60,000 nt of DNA. Origin: Takakia lepidozioides (lineage: Eukaryota > Streptophyta > Takakiopsida > Takakiales > Takakiaceae). The notes beneath the pieces are model-generated. The model saw only the letters and a list, made by a program, of their open reading frames with translations, did not search any database and was not told the origin of the DNA. Positions 12,366-22,818 of this stretch are shown here, in pieces. The stretch lies in the NCBI GenBank assembly GCA_030704615.1, contig CM060731.1, positions 27,220,001-27,280,000 on the forward strand, given 5' to 3'. The stretch's first letter is position 1, and each line of letters starts with the position of its first letter. The position numbers and the translations under genes were made by a program.

Positions 12366-12443
12366 AGCATACAATCCTAGAAAGCTATGCCACAATGGAA
12401 AAGAGTTGAGAAATGAGAGAAGTGAAAGACCATGAAACCACTC

Positions 12444-12566
12444 TCATTCTCCACTAAGAACCTCGTCAAGTGGCGGTGTCAAGCATCCCATGTGCCACCC
12501 CCTTGAGCATTTGTCACACACCCACATGGTCGCGGCACCACCAGCATGCCCACATAGCATGCAACG
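12444..12566 (-). pseudogene. Element B: PHD finger (last ligand pair lost)
   Basis: On the - strand this encodes CMLC, a loop, CDKC and HMGC, i.e. the first six zinc ligands of a C4HC3 PHD finger, in the same frame as the integrase C-terminus upstream. The frame stops at 12444 before the last Cys pair that copy A keeps (CPHC at 45086-45100). Its presence in both copies shows the PHD belongs to the family. In other proteins PHD fingers bind histone H3 tails; that role here is inferred. Confidence 0.75.
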
Positions 12567-13807
12567 CAACCCTGCAGATACCACTGCAAGGTTGGGATCT
12601 ATCCTTCCATCCACATGTGGAAGGTGACATGGCGCACAATTAGGCACATGGTCCTTCCATACCATGTCATCTCAACCCTCCAGAATCAACACTCCTGAAG
12701 ACAACACCTCCCGTACCCGTAGAATCACACGCCCTGCTGTGACATCCAAGGTCGTAGATGCTGTCTGTTGCAGATACACATAGTCCCCAGGGTTGAATCT
12801 TTGAGCACCCGGTCGATATCCGCCTCCACGTATGGTGACATACCTCAGTGTGTCCTGGTGTTGAGCAATAGCAAGGTTTTCAAAAACCATAGGCATGACT
12901 CTCTTGAATAACTCTGCCCGCCGGTCATATGCTTGTGTCCACACATCCGGATCATCAAGGTCGAGGACTACTGCAGCCTCCCTATGAATAGATGCAGGCA
13001 AATTTGGCTCTCAGCCAAAGAGAAGAAAGTAAGGTGAGAAGGAGGCAAGTGACGCTTGTTTGCTGAACCTATAGCCCATAGCCAACCAAAGCAGCTGAAT
13101 GTCCCAATCTCCCAGGTGTCCCTTCTGCAAACCATACTTGTGCAAACCCCTCTTGACTGTCTAAACCACTCTCTCCGCCAAGCCATCAGCCTCGAGATGA
13201 TCCCAAGAAGTAGTGCGGTGGTCTATCAAGGCTTGCTCACACAAAGCCTGAAACTCCCCCAAGAACTCTCTCCCCTGGTCCGTGAGTACGTTGGCTAGAG
13301 CACCAAATTGGCTAAGCACTGAGGAACACTCCTCACTCGTCCATCCTCCCATACTCAAAATAGGTGAGTCCCCTCCCACTTGAACCTCTTGGCTCGTTGT
13401 AGGATCCGATCTCTCTCCTTAGCAGTCACACTAGCTGCTGTCTCTCCGGTATGAAGGTACACTATTGCATCTTCATGCACATCCTTAGCATCACCAAGCT
13501 CCTCACTGATCTCCGGATCGTCATGCATACCATCTACATGACCAATCCTATGGGATGGACCAGCTTGAGCTCCCATTGCTAGAATGCACAAAAAGGCAGA
13601 TGCGTGCCATCCTGACACCATCTCCTTGTCCCTCTCACCATGCCAACGAGCTCCTGTATCATCAAGCTCACTTGTGCATGGATTGGGACTCAATCCATCT
13701 GCATCCCGGTTGACTATTCCGGCTCGATGCACCACCTGGAAGTCATACTCTTGAAGCATAAGTGCCCACCATGCAAGCTTCCCTGTAAGCTTGTCTGACT
13801 CCATCAA
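12567..13807 (-). pseudogene. Element B: integrase and RNase H end
   Basis: Read leftward from 13807: the end of RNase H with the linker (VNRDADGLS-like) and the integrase core with TDQGREF (second catalytic Asp). Next come the Glu-bearing EADGLAERVV and a C-terminal segment with GDYVYLQQTA, RVREVLSSGVLILEG and CAPCHLP. Frames 12672-13001, 13161-13379 and 13355-13807 are joined by frameshifts. The HHCC zinc region and the start of the core, present in copy A at about 46100-46420, are missing between 13355 and 13379, so integrase is internally deleted. Confidence 0.8.
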
Positions 13808-14800
13808 CCTAATGGATGGTGATCCGTGACAAGGGTGAAGAGATTGTCATAGATGTAGCATCTAAAATGTGCCACTGTCTATACTGCTGCTAGACACTCC
13901 CCTTCATATGAACTATAATTTGCCTTGGCATCATTGTTCGAGCGGCTAGCATATGCCACTACGAACTCTCTTCCCTCATCATCCACCTGTGTGAGCACTG
14001 CTCCAATCCCCAACATACTCCAATCCGTATGTAGCTGGAAAGGCTGCCTCCGAATAGACGCAGATTTCAATCGAGCCTTGAGTTCCTCAAAGGCTTCCTC
14101 CTGCTCCTCTTCCCACTGCCACTCCTGACCCACCTTGGTCTACTTGTAAGAACATTCGCAATGCTGCTAAATCCCTTGACAAACCGACGATAGTAGTTTG
14201 TCAACCCCATAAAAGCACGAACTCTGCTTACATCTATGGGGCGTGGAATGCGTGCAATGGCCTCCACCTTCATATGTTGAACACCCAATCCTCCAAGATA
14301 TATCATGTGGCCCAGATACTCAATCTGATCGTGGAAGAACTTGCACTTTCCAGGGTGCAGTTTCAATCCATGCGCCCTCAAACACTCAAACACCACCTGA
14401 AGGTGTCTCTCATGCTCCTCAGCCGTGGCACTAAAGATGATGATATCATCAATGTAGCACCGGACGAAGTCTAGCCCTACAAGAATCCTATCCATGACCC
14501 TCTGAAACTCTGCAGGAGCATTCTTCAACCCAAATGGTAGGAAGCGCCATTGGTACAAACAATCCTTCCCAAAATCCTACTTGTCAATCCCCCAAAATGT
14601 CGTCTTTTGCTTGTCAGCCTCTTTGATTGGCAACTGGTGATAACCTGATCGTAACTCCAATGTGCTAAACACCTTCACATGCCCAATGGCATCAAAACTT
14701 TCCTCTGGAGTTGGCATGACATAGACTGTTGGACTTAGTCTGACGATTCACAAGACAATAGTCCCCCACACATCCTTCTTTCTGTCCAATTGCCATAGAT
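13808..14800 (-). pseudogene. Element B: RT (C-terminal part) and RNase H
   Basis: Frames 14067-14558 and 13879-14133 encode PFGLKNAP, the YIDD active site, LHPGKCKFF, GLTNYYRRFVKG and the RNase H start (QLHTDWSMLGIGAVLTQ). The match to copy A continues in broken frames to 14800, where element H interrupts it inside codons for the segment before the RT palm. The remaining N-terminal RT codons resume at 29729. Confidence 0.9.
14793..14800. repeat. 8-bp target duplication of element H (left)
   Basis: CCATAGAT, repeated at 29721-29728. The undisturbed RT sequence of copy A at 47838-47845 has a single CCATAGAC at the same place, which confirms this is a duplication made by insertion. Confidence 0.95.
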
Positions 14801-15460
14801 CCTAGGGGGTGCACTCTTTATAAAATGTCCGTATCATGTGCGTTCGCAGGATCATTTATACCCCCTCTGTACATACATTTTGAAGATTATAAAACCCCCT
14901 CCTGTAAATATATAGAAATTTATAAATTAAAAAAAAAGTATCCCCTTCTGTATGTATATTTCCCTTTTCAATAATTAAAAATTACCCTCAAATATGTATA
15001 TGTATGTTTTTATATTATATCAAGTTTATTCATTTAAAAATAGAATAAAATCTAATTAATTAATTAAAAAAAACTGTTTGCCTTCGATAAAACTTGTTGT
15101 GGAATCTCACTTTGAACAATAATCAGATGCAGAGAGGAAAGGGACATTGTCAATGCCCGATGTGCAAGAGGCCTGAAGAAAGTTTCCATTTTCTAATATA
15201 CAGTCCTGGGTATTTTCATCAGAGAGTGACCTTCTTGACCTTCAAGACCTAGTCACTGCACCTCTGTTCATCAACTAGGACAGTTTCTGAACTTGTGCTA
15301 CAGTTTCAACCTTCGCAAGGTCCAATTATGTTCAAAACCTACTGTTGAGAATTCCTCTCCAAAAAGAGATTTCGTACGCCTTTGCTGCCACTATTGGAGT
15401 CCAACCTGACTCGCAGCTGACAGAGTTTAATACATTCAATTAGGTGACAAGCATTTCATT

Positions 15461-16299
15461 TCACCAATACTCCCCACAAGAACAAACACCATTTTGGAAG
15501 TGGTGAAAGCGGTTTGCATCCCGTACAACAATCTCTTGCTTAGCTATCTTTGAGATGAATTTGGTGGCTGTGTGGCAATCACCACACATCCGAAGATTCT
15601 TGATGATCCCCAAAGACATCCTAGAGGGTGTGTTGATAAGCCCAAAAACAATGGCCAGCTTCTCATTGTGGTGGCAAAGAGACGATTCTTTAAGCTCTTC
15701 CTCAACATCATGCAATGCAAAGCGCGGGCTTCACCCCTTCACATATCATTTGCTCATAGGTCTCCAAAGCCTCCATCCCGCGCCCTTGCTGTGCATATCC
15801 TGCAATCATCGCACTCCACGACAGCACATCTCGTTCAGCCATACCGTCAAACACTCCCTTCATACATGTCCACGAGGGTATTGTTCATAATGACATTTGA
15901 TACAATTGCACATCTGACAATGTCGCCATGGACCTCTTTGCCCTTTTCCAGAGCTGACAGGCTTGCACACGCATTGCAAATGTACACAAACGTGATGTGG
16001 TCAGGCTTCCCCCTTCCCCCATCATTTGATCATAGGTCTCCAAAGCCTCCATACCACGTCCCTGCTGTGCATACCCTGCAAGCATCGCACTCCACGACAC
16101 CACATCTCGTTCAGCCATGGAAACTCCCTTCGCATCCTTAATGCACCCACATTTGGCATACATGTCCACCAGGGGAGTGTTCAGAATGACATCTGGTACA
16201 ATTCTAGCTTTGACAATGTCACCATAGACCTCTTTCCCCTTTTTCCAGATCTCCCAGGCTTGCACACGCATTGCATCCTGCCAACATTATATTCCTCGT
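15461..16299 (-). pseudogene. PPR-DYW protein fragment, C-terminal part (captured by H)
   Basis: The - strand encodes PPR motifs (VDMYAKCG, SWSAMLAGYAQ) with frameshifts and an internal tandem duplication. It ends in a DYW-type deaminase C-terminus: [37 protein letters not shown], with the CxxCH signature and EYW replacing the usual DYW. PPR-DYW proteins edit C to U in organelle RNA. Upstream codons lie across element C at 27024-27292, and the frame is continuous when C and one CTCGT are removed. The gene lacks most of its repeats, so I call it a captured fragment. Confidence 0.85.
16295..16299. repeat. 5-bp target duplication of element C (left)
   Basis: CTCGT, repeated at 27024-27028. Confidence 0.95.
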
Positions 16300-17471
16300 T
16301 GTCGTGCGGCTTTTACTCACCCATCCCTTCGCTATCCGAGGCGGAAACTCCAAGATAGAAGAGTTGGAAATCTCTAAGTACTCAGCCCGCGCAGAACAAT
16401 CAGTCATGACCTACAGCTAGTGTATCATGGGGGTGTTTCCTATTTGTTTCCTTTTCCGCATTCATCTTAGCTACCTTACCATTGATAATTAAGTATCAGT
16501 TTGCTTCATCAATTTATCGGTTTCCTTAACTCCTCCATTCAATCCACAGCTTCACTCAGATCTCTCTACACAGTGTGATTGTATCGTATAAGTATCAGAT
16601 TATGATTTATCAGGTATCAGGCCGAAGCCATTGTGTCTCTATTCTCCTCTACAATATCCCTACAGCTTTGCATCTAACAAGCATCTACTAATCCTCTTTC
16701 CTCCTTCATCGTGCTCTCCGATCTCCGCTCCCGCCTGACTCCGAAGTCCTCCCCGAATAATGATCCCCTTCCTATTCCCCGTTCTTCCCTTTATCCTCCT
16801 ATCCGCGGTTCTAACCGTTTCCCTCTCTAACCGTCGTATGTGAACTAACATGTTCCCTTCACTGGTGTTGTTCCCCACAGTCGTTCCCTGTCCTACTCTG
16901 CGTTCCCTATTATCGTGACAGCTGTGTCAAGCGGTGACTGGCTGTGTTTGGCTGTGTCGGGCTGTGACTGGCTGTGTGGCTGTGCCGGGCTGTGACTGGC
17001 TGTGTGGGCTGTGTCTGCTGTGACGACTGTGACGGGCTGTGTGGGCTGTGTGGGCTGTGACGACTGTGACGGCTGTGTGGGCTGTGACGACTGTGACGGG
17101 TGTGTGGGCTGTGACGACTGTGACGGGCTGTGTTGGCTGTGTGGGCTGTGACGGCTGTGTCGGCTGTGTGGGCTGTGACGACTGTGACGGCTGTGTGGGC
17201 TGTGACGACTGTGACGGGCTGTGTTGGCTGTGTGGGTTGTGACGACTGTGACGGCTGTGTTGCTGTGTGGGCTGTGACGGCTGTGTCGGCTGTGTGGGCT
17301 GTGACGACTGTGACGGCTGTGTGGGCTGTGACTGCTGTGTCGGCTATGTAATCCCCCTCTATAGTGCGCTGCTGTCACCCCTAAGGTTCCTGTTTGTCTC
17401 AGTCTGTGCAAAAATTAAGGGTACCCTACAGATCCCGTATAAGTGTCTAAGTCCCCTACAGTCCTCTAACA
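16300..17471 (-). mobile_element. 3' LTR of element C
   Basis: 1172 bp, in element sense TGTTAGAGG..GCACGACA. It contains the GGCTGTGA minisatellite. It is preceded, in element sense, by the polypurine tract. Confidence 0.95.
16910..17346. repeat. GGCTGTGTGGGCTGTGACGACTGTGAC minisatellite unit block, 3' LTR
   Basis: Head-to-tail arrangement of 6-10 bp words built on GGCTGTG and ACGACTGTG, about 430 bp. All apparent protein frames across it are repeat translations (HSPHSRHS, WAVTTVTAV) and are not genes. The unit contains GGCTGTGACGGGCTGTG, shared with the leader of element A on the opposite transcript strand. Confidence 0.9.
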
Positions 17472-17474
17472 TTA

Positions 17475-17490
17475 CCCCTTCCCCCCTCAA
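17475..17490 (-). promoter_or_regulatory. Polypurine tract of element C
   Basis: On the - strand TTGAGGGGGGAAGGGG, three bases before the 3' LTR. This is the standard plus-strand primer site for LTR elements. Confidence 0.85.
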
Positions 17491-17713
17491 AAAGCCGTGT
17501 CCTCACGGTTTACTGTTTCCGAGTAGCAACCCTTTGTGAGTGAGCACCTTGTTGACGTTGAGAGTTTCGTGGTGGGCTGTGTGTACGAGCCCGAGGTCTG
17601 TCTCTGGTTGATGGAGATGGTTGATCACTACCTGGATAAGTGAGGCCTTCTGGAGGTTGATATCGAGGTAATCTTTCCGGCATAGGAGATCCCCTTTGTT
17701 TCTTCTCTTCCAT

Positions 17714-19750
17714 CTAAATTGCATAGTCTTCTCCCATGTCAAAAGAATTTTGTGAAGAAACAGTTGTATCAGAATCCTCATCGCCTCTCAGGTGTTTTAA
17801 TTTTCGAACTTTTTGTGGAATCATCTGGGGCATACAATGCTGTCCTACCATGTCTGGAAGTTTGCATTTTACAACCTGGTGTAACCGTTGAACAGCAAAA
17901 TTGGTGTAGACACTGAGCTCCTTGTCTGTCCAGATGAGTGGGGTACCAATTACTGGTGCCGCGTGCAAGTATTTCCATGCGATATGTCCCTTATAGAAAA
18001 TGTCATCAAGTCCGAATTTCTGTGTTGACAAATTGTTGCAGGCTGCTTGAAACCATGAACGAATTTGAGAATCCTTTTGTATCATAACTTTTGGGTCATA
18101 TAGGTACATATGAGGTGGCACCGAAGGTAATACCCAATGATCTCCACTGGAGTAACTTTGAAAGCGTGCTTGCATCTTTTGTTGCTCTATGTGGTAACGT
18201 ATCAGGAAACAAGCAGCGTAGTATAGCCCGCACCCCATGACAATACTTGCTATTTCCTTGGTCTTTGTATAAATGAGTCCATGTACAACCTGGAAAGCAA
18301 CCAATTCCCTCAACATGGTACCTGCCTCGTGCCAGTATTGTGCAAAGTGATGATCTTCAATATGTCGATTGTTTGGAAGAACTTTAGTCCTGGTTGCCAC
18401 TGGCAGCCAGATACGCATGATTTGGTAGTAATGTGCGAATGACTGCGGAGGACTAAATTCTTTCCAAGCCAAATCCAACATGATGGGAATTTGGTTGAAG
18501 GGCATAATCATAGCCCTACTGTACTCCCTGGCAGCTGGAGTTTTAGGTGGGTTAAAAGCTGCATTGCCCCATACCTCCGGCTGTGGTGGCTGTGGTGTGG
18601 TTGTAGTAACCACAGGTTCAGCTACTGGTACACTGACCTGTTGTGGTGGTGGTGGTACTGGTTCCTGTACCATTGGCATCTCCTGCACCTCCTGTGAAGA
18701 CTGAAAAGCCAGAGTTCTGGCTTGCAAATAAGAAGCCATTAGCTGTTCCTGAGGGATATAGACTCTTTGGTCGATGTTTGAAGTGAGGTCTTCCACTTGA
18801 GTCTGGAGTCCGTCTACATCCTCTTGTAACTCTGCTATCCTACTATAGACATTGTCTATAGTAGTTGTGGCAATGTTCTGCACCTGCAGTCTGAGCTCAT
18901 TCATCTCGCTTTGGGTGAGCTTCCGTGGGCTTTTGCCCTCTACTGGCCCTTGTGCTAACCAGACCTGCATAAGGCTGTTATCCACCAAGCTGCTTGTGGT
19001 TCCCCTGAGAGTTTGCTCCTCTCTTAGCTTATACAATTCCAACTGCTGTTGTAAAGCCTTCATGCGCTTCGCCTGTGGCTCAACCAATTGCGCATAGGCA
19101 GCAAGTAGATTATTGGCTTCTTTCGAAGCCTTGTTACTGACCGCGATTTCATTTCTATTGGCCACGATGGTTTGTTGCAACTCCACGATGTATTTCTCAT
19201 TCTCAGCTTCCATCTGCCTGTATTGCTTGAAAGTATCTTCATTGCGACAGATTGTATTCTTCATATCGACAATGAGTTTCATGTGCTCCACATTCTCTTC
19301 TTCTGCCTTCGTACATTTTTCCGCTTGACTGTTTATTTCTTTTGTTGATTGGTCAAGCATAGTTGTAAATGTAGCGCATTGTATCTCCATCCTGTTATGC
19401 ACTGTCTGCAACTCCGTATGTAGTGCATTCAGTTCTTGCAACTTGCTTTCATGCTGCACCTGCATTTGGTATAGCTGTTGCTTATGTGCTTCGTGCAACT
19501 GGTCTTGCGCAAGGCCTGCCTCAATCAATTGTTGCTTGGCCAATTGCAAAGCCATTTCTGTATTGGCCAAGTCCTGCTTCATCTTGAGAGTGACCTCTTC
19601 ATCGACCTTGTTTGAACACTCAGTGGCAAGTCGAGCCTCAAACTCCTTCCTGAGTTCTTCTTTCAAGGCTGTCAATTGGGTAATTGGAACATGGGTTTTG
19701 ACATAAGTCCCCAACAAATTAAGTGTCCTGCCTATGGAATTCATCAGCAT
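17714..19750 (-). CDS. Element C: downstream ORF 2, coiled-coil protein
   Basis: A 678-codon open frame 3' of integrase. Residues about 20-350 are heptad-rich, Gln/Glu/Lys-rich coiled coil. A Pro/Val-rich spacer follows (PVPPPPQQ), then a compact region at about 420-640 with many Trp, His and Tyr (APVIGTPLIWTDKEL). It ends with an acidic tail. No transmembrane segment or signal peptide is evident, so it is not env-like in form. The frame is joined to the upstream ORF (19932-21722) by a segment in another frame (19744-19932); the two may once have been one protein. Function unknown. Long intact length in an otherwise defective element suggests recent constraint. Confidence 0.6.
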   Translation of the reverse strand: MLMNSIGRTLNLLGTYVKTHVPITQLTALKEELRKEFEARLATECSNKVDEEVTLKMKQDLANTEMALQLAKQQLIEAGLAQDQLHEAHKQQLYQMQVQHESKLQELNALHTELQTVHNRMEIQCATFTTMLDQSTKEINSQAEKCTKAEEENVEHMKLIVDMKNTICRNEDTFKQYRQMEAENEKYIVELQQTIVANRNEIAVSNKASKEANNLLAAYAQLVEPQAKRMKALQQQLELYKLREEQTLRGTTSSLVDNSLMQVWLAQGPVEGKSPRKLTQSEMNELRLQVQNIATTTIDNVYSRIAELQEDVDGLQTQVEDLTSNIDQRVYIPQEQLMASYLQARTLAFQSSQEVQEMPMVQEPVPPPPQQVSVPVAEPVVTTTTPQPPQPEVWGNAAFNPPKTPAAREYSRAMIMPFNQIPIMLDLAWKEFSPPQSFAHYYQIMRIWLPVATRTKVLPNNRHIEDHHFAQYWHEAGTMLRELVAFQVVHGLIYTKTKEIASIVMGCGLYYAACFLIRYHIEQQKMQARFQSYSSGDHWVLPSVPPHMYLYDPKVMIQKDSQIRSWFQAACNNLSTQKFGLDDIFYKGHIAWKYLHAAPVIGTPLIWTDKELSVYTNFAVQRLHQVVKCKLPDMVGQHCMPQMIPQKVRKLKHLRGDEDSDTTVSSQNSFDMGEDYAI

Positions 19751-19931
19751 TGCCTGTTGAGGGTCATCATGGTGAGGTTGCTGCTGTTCCTCCGATCTTC
19801 AACAGTATGATGTCTCACTAACCATTCAGACCATTGTCCCACCGGATTTTCTTCCTGAACTACTTCATTTATGACCGGTGCTACAGTGTCATGGCCTTCC
19901 GCCTGTGGTACCTCCGACACAGGTGTGTGCA

Positions 19932-21722
19932 TTATATGTACCTCAGGATTTTCTTGGGCAACTGTTGCACCTCTGGGATTTCTGTCTGCTTGACCAGACC
20001 AGAATATTCATAGAGAAGGTCCCCTTTCTCTATTTCCGCCACTATCTGTTCTGTAGTTGGAATATCTATCCCTTCACTTTCCAAATCTATTATTTCGGGT
20101 TGAGCTGCATGGATAACTTGTGACCTTGTGACAAGTCGTTCAAGTGGCTGTGTTGGTTGTGATGCAGAAGTAACTTCTTCCTCCCTCTCTGAAGGTCCTG
20201 CTTCCAGTAATAACATTCTTTTGTGCTGCTGTGCCCCTCCCTGGTCATGAGCTTGGGAAACATTATCATGCGGAATCCGTGAAGCCAGTGGATCCGCCAC
20301 TACAGTCTTTCCCCTTCTCTGCCTCTTAGTCTCGGGTTGTGCTGCTAGTCCACCCTCACTGTGTGAAGAGCCTTGCTCTTCCATTGCAGTTGTTTCTGGC
20401 TCAAACACTCCCATTTCCTTCCTTTCTTGTGCATTAAGTATGCCAGAACTAAGGATTATTTGAGCAATGATTGGGCCAGACACTATGATAGGAGATTTTG
20501 CGGTAGTACCTTGTAATCTTTTCATCTCCTCTACCAGTGCGTTGTACATTATGTCCGCCCATGGTACCTCTTGTCCCTTCAAGCCTTTGAGGATTTCCTC
20601 TGTGAAGGATCTGCTCAAATATTGTTGGTTCTGTTTCAGGGCAATCAGAACGTTCAATACTTGGCCTATGTCTTTTAACCCTGGGTACACAGCTTTGGTA
20701 CAAGCATAACCCTGAGTTTTAAAGAAACTCCCTTCTTGGAATAAATCCCCTATTTGCAGTCTTTCTCTGTGTTCCTCCACATACACATGACCTTCTGGCA
20801 ATCGAAACAATTGCTGGAGGTATAGGGGAGTAATCATTAATTCAACTCCCTTCACCGTTGTTGTTCCTGTCTTTGGCTCAAAGTTCTGCAAAAATTGTAA
20901 CATGTACTGTCTATGGTGTAGTGTCCAATCCATGCTTTGCAATCCTTCCAATCTCAGCTCCTTCAGTATCTTTATCGCCTGTGGGGTAGCCATCGTTTGT
21001 TTCTGCAGAATTGTGGTGCTCTTCACCCTGATTTCCTCCATTCCTCTCACTCTCTTCATCTTAGACTCACAGAACTGCTTTGGCTGTAACAACTGCAGGA
21101 ATGCCTGTAGTGCACAAAGCAGAAACGTATGGTTGCCGCAGAAAGCTATGGGTAATCTCTTGTAAGCCTGCGGGGCTTGCAAGCATTGTTCAAGAGAAAA
21201 GCTCTGCTCTTTCGTTTCGTGTCTCTGCCATTGCGTAAATAATATTGCGAGCGTATAGTCTGTTAGTTCCTCCATAGTTTCCAAGTTATAGCATTTATGG
21301 CCTGTCCTGTCGAGACGCCCGTTACTCAGAACGACGCCGCCTCTTGCGCTTAATTTCCCTCCATTTTCTTGATCATTTCTTTGGTTTTCTATTGGCTGTA
21401 TCCGCTGTGACTGGATTTTAACTTTTATCTTCTTTAGTGGACTTTCCCTGTTGGATAGTCCACTAGGATCACACATGCGACATGAATTCAGTTTTTCTGT
21501 ACTTGCCGTTCGTTCTGTTTCCCTTTTTCCGTATTCATTAATGGGCCCGCCTTTCATCCCTTTTGACGGCCGTTCTCGTCCTCTTTCTTTTTGACACCTG
21601 TCCTTGCACTTCATTCTCTGCTGTGTGTCGCACCCTGACCTCCACGTGTCTATTTTTAAATTAATTTCCGTTTCTTCTTCCTTCAGCCATTTTCCTGAAG
21701 TTTTTATGTGTCCACTTGTCAC
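19932..21722 (-). CDS. Element C: downstream ORF 1, plant-retrotransposon accessory protein
   Basis: A 596-codon open frame after integrase. The first 140 residues are basic and low-complexity. The middle (about 250-440) has alternating helices with VKGVELMITPLYLQQLFRLP. That is reminiscent of the putative plant transposon domain found in accessory ORFs of Athila-like gypsy elements (V-G-V, then I-x-x-x-F-x-LP); this resemblance is inferred, not searched. The C-terminus is acidic and Gln-rich. The first in-frame ATG is near residue 38, as the frame opens with a GTG. Confidence 0.5.
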   Translation of the reverse strand: MTSGHIKTSGKWLKEEETEINLKIDTWRSGCDTQQRMKCKDRCQKERGRERPSKGMKGGPINEYGKRETERTASTEKLNSCRMCDPSGLSNRESPLKKIKVKIQSQRIQPIENQRNDQENGGKLSARGGVVLSNGRLDRTGHKCYNLETMEELTDYTLAILFTQWQRHETKEQSFSLEQCLQAPQAYKRLPIAFCGNHTFLLCALQAFLQLLQPKQFCESKMKRVRGMEEIRVKSTTILQKQTMATPQAIKILKELRLEGLQSMDWTLHHRQYMLQFLQNFEPKTGTTTVKGVELMITPLYLQQLFRLPEGHVYVEEHRERLQIGDLFQEGSFFKTQGYACTKAVYPGLKDIGQVLNVLIALKQNQQYLSRSFTEEILKGLKGQEVPWADIMYNALVEEMKRLQGTTAKSPIIVSGPIIAQIILSSGILNAQERKEMGVFEPETTAMEEQGSSHSEGGLAAQPETKRQRRGKTVVADPLASRIPHDNVSQAHDQGGAQQHKRMLLLEAGPSEREEEVTSASQPTQPLERLVTRSQVIHAAQPEIIDLESEGIDIPTTEQIVAEIEKGDLLYEYSGLVKQTEIPEVQQLPKKILRYI

Positions 21723-21749
21723 TGATTCTATGGATCGTGTAACTTTAGT

Positions 21750-22025
21750 AGGCTGTGTTGAGCTGTGACAGGCTGTGTCATACTGTGTTACGCTGTGATA
21801 GGCTGTGTTGCCCTGTGGTAAGCTGTGATAGGCTGTGACACGCTGCGGTAGGTTGTGATAGGCTGTGTCACGTCGTGACGGGCTGTGATAGGCTGTGTCA
21901 CGCCGTGATGGCTGTGATAGGCTGTGTTGCGCCTTGCTGGGCTGTGATAGGCTGTGTCACGCCGTGTTGGGCTGTGATAGGCTGTGTTGCGCCTTGCTGG
22001 GCTGTGATAGGCTGTGTCACGTTTG
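21750..22025. repeat. GGCTGTGATA minisatellite between integrase and downstream ORF (element C)
   Basis: Units such as GGGCTGTGATAGGCTGTG and TCACGCCGTG recur about every 27-30 bp. It extends the integrase frame with a QPITA-type repeat tail. The core word is the same as in the LTR arrays. Confidence 0.85.
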
Positions 22026-22789
22026 TTTTGCCCACCCCGGTCATATATACTGGGCCTAGCGACAAGTGTTCCATACTCTGTTCGTAACACTGGTGCAGCC
22101 CGTGACTGCTCTTGCGGTTCAACATGCAAATCATGCTGCAGGGGTTTGTCATGGATACCACTGTACCCCTTCAACTTATTTGCATTGACTCTTCCCAGCA
22201 TTTCTTTGTTAATGGTTTGTAACATGGCTGTGTTGTTATCATACATCTTTTGGATGACATAAGGTCCTTTCCATGGTGATTTAAGCTTAGAAGCTTGAAT
22301 CTTTCCTTTCTTCTGCAACCATAGAACCAAATCCCCCGTCTTAAAAGTCTTTAACTTGCCTTCATCAAACTGTTCCTTTCGCTTCATCTGAATTCTGGTC
22401 ATATTATCCGCTGCATCAGCACGTACTTCTTCCACATGGTATAATTCATGTTTCCTGACCTTGATGGAGTCTTGCAATTCCATTCTTTTTCCCCACTCCG
22501 TTCTCATGGTAGGTAACAGGAATTCCACTGGAAGTAAGGCTTCCATACCATAAACTAATTGGAATGGTGTATACTTTGTGGTGACTTTATACGAAGTCCT
22601 GTATGACCATAAAGCTATCAGCAGCTTTGTATCCCAATCCGTTCTGTTTGCATTGACTATCTTAGCCAAGATAGTACATAGTATTTTGTTGGTAGCCTCT
22701 GCCTGTCCATTACCCTGTGGGTAATATGTTGTACTCTTTCTATGCACAATCATAAACTCTTTAGTCAATAACTCAATGGTCTCATTCAT
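21788..22789 (-). pseudogene. Element C: integrase C-terminal half
   Basis: Holds the last catalytic Glu (YYPQGNGQAEATNK), the conserved WSYRTSYKVTT and LVYGMEALLP blocks and a GPY/F-like module (SPWKGPYVIQKMYDN). It then runs into the repeat-encoded tail. The second catalytic Asp (SDQGSHF) lies just upstream in the same frame, overlapping the end of the preceding ORF. One extra base near 22884 separates it from the first half of the core. Confidence 0.85.
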
Positions 22790-22818
22790 GAAGTGACTTC
22801 CTTGATCACTGATAAATT

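Noticed and set aside
16893-17411. HSPHSRHS-type and WAVTTVTAV-type frames in the LTRs of C
   Set aside because: Minisatellite translations; present in both LTRs and in several frames.
17714-19750. Retroviral-type envelope gene in element C
   Set aside because: No signal peptide, transmembrane segment or surface/transmembrane layout; it is mainly coiled coil.
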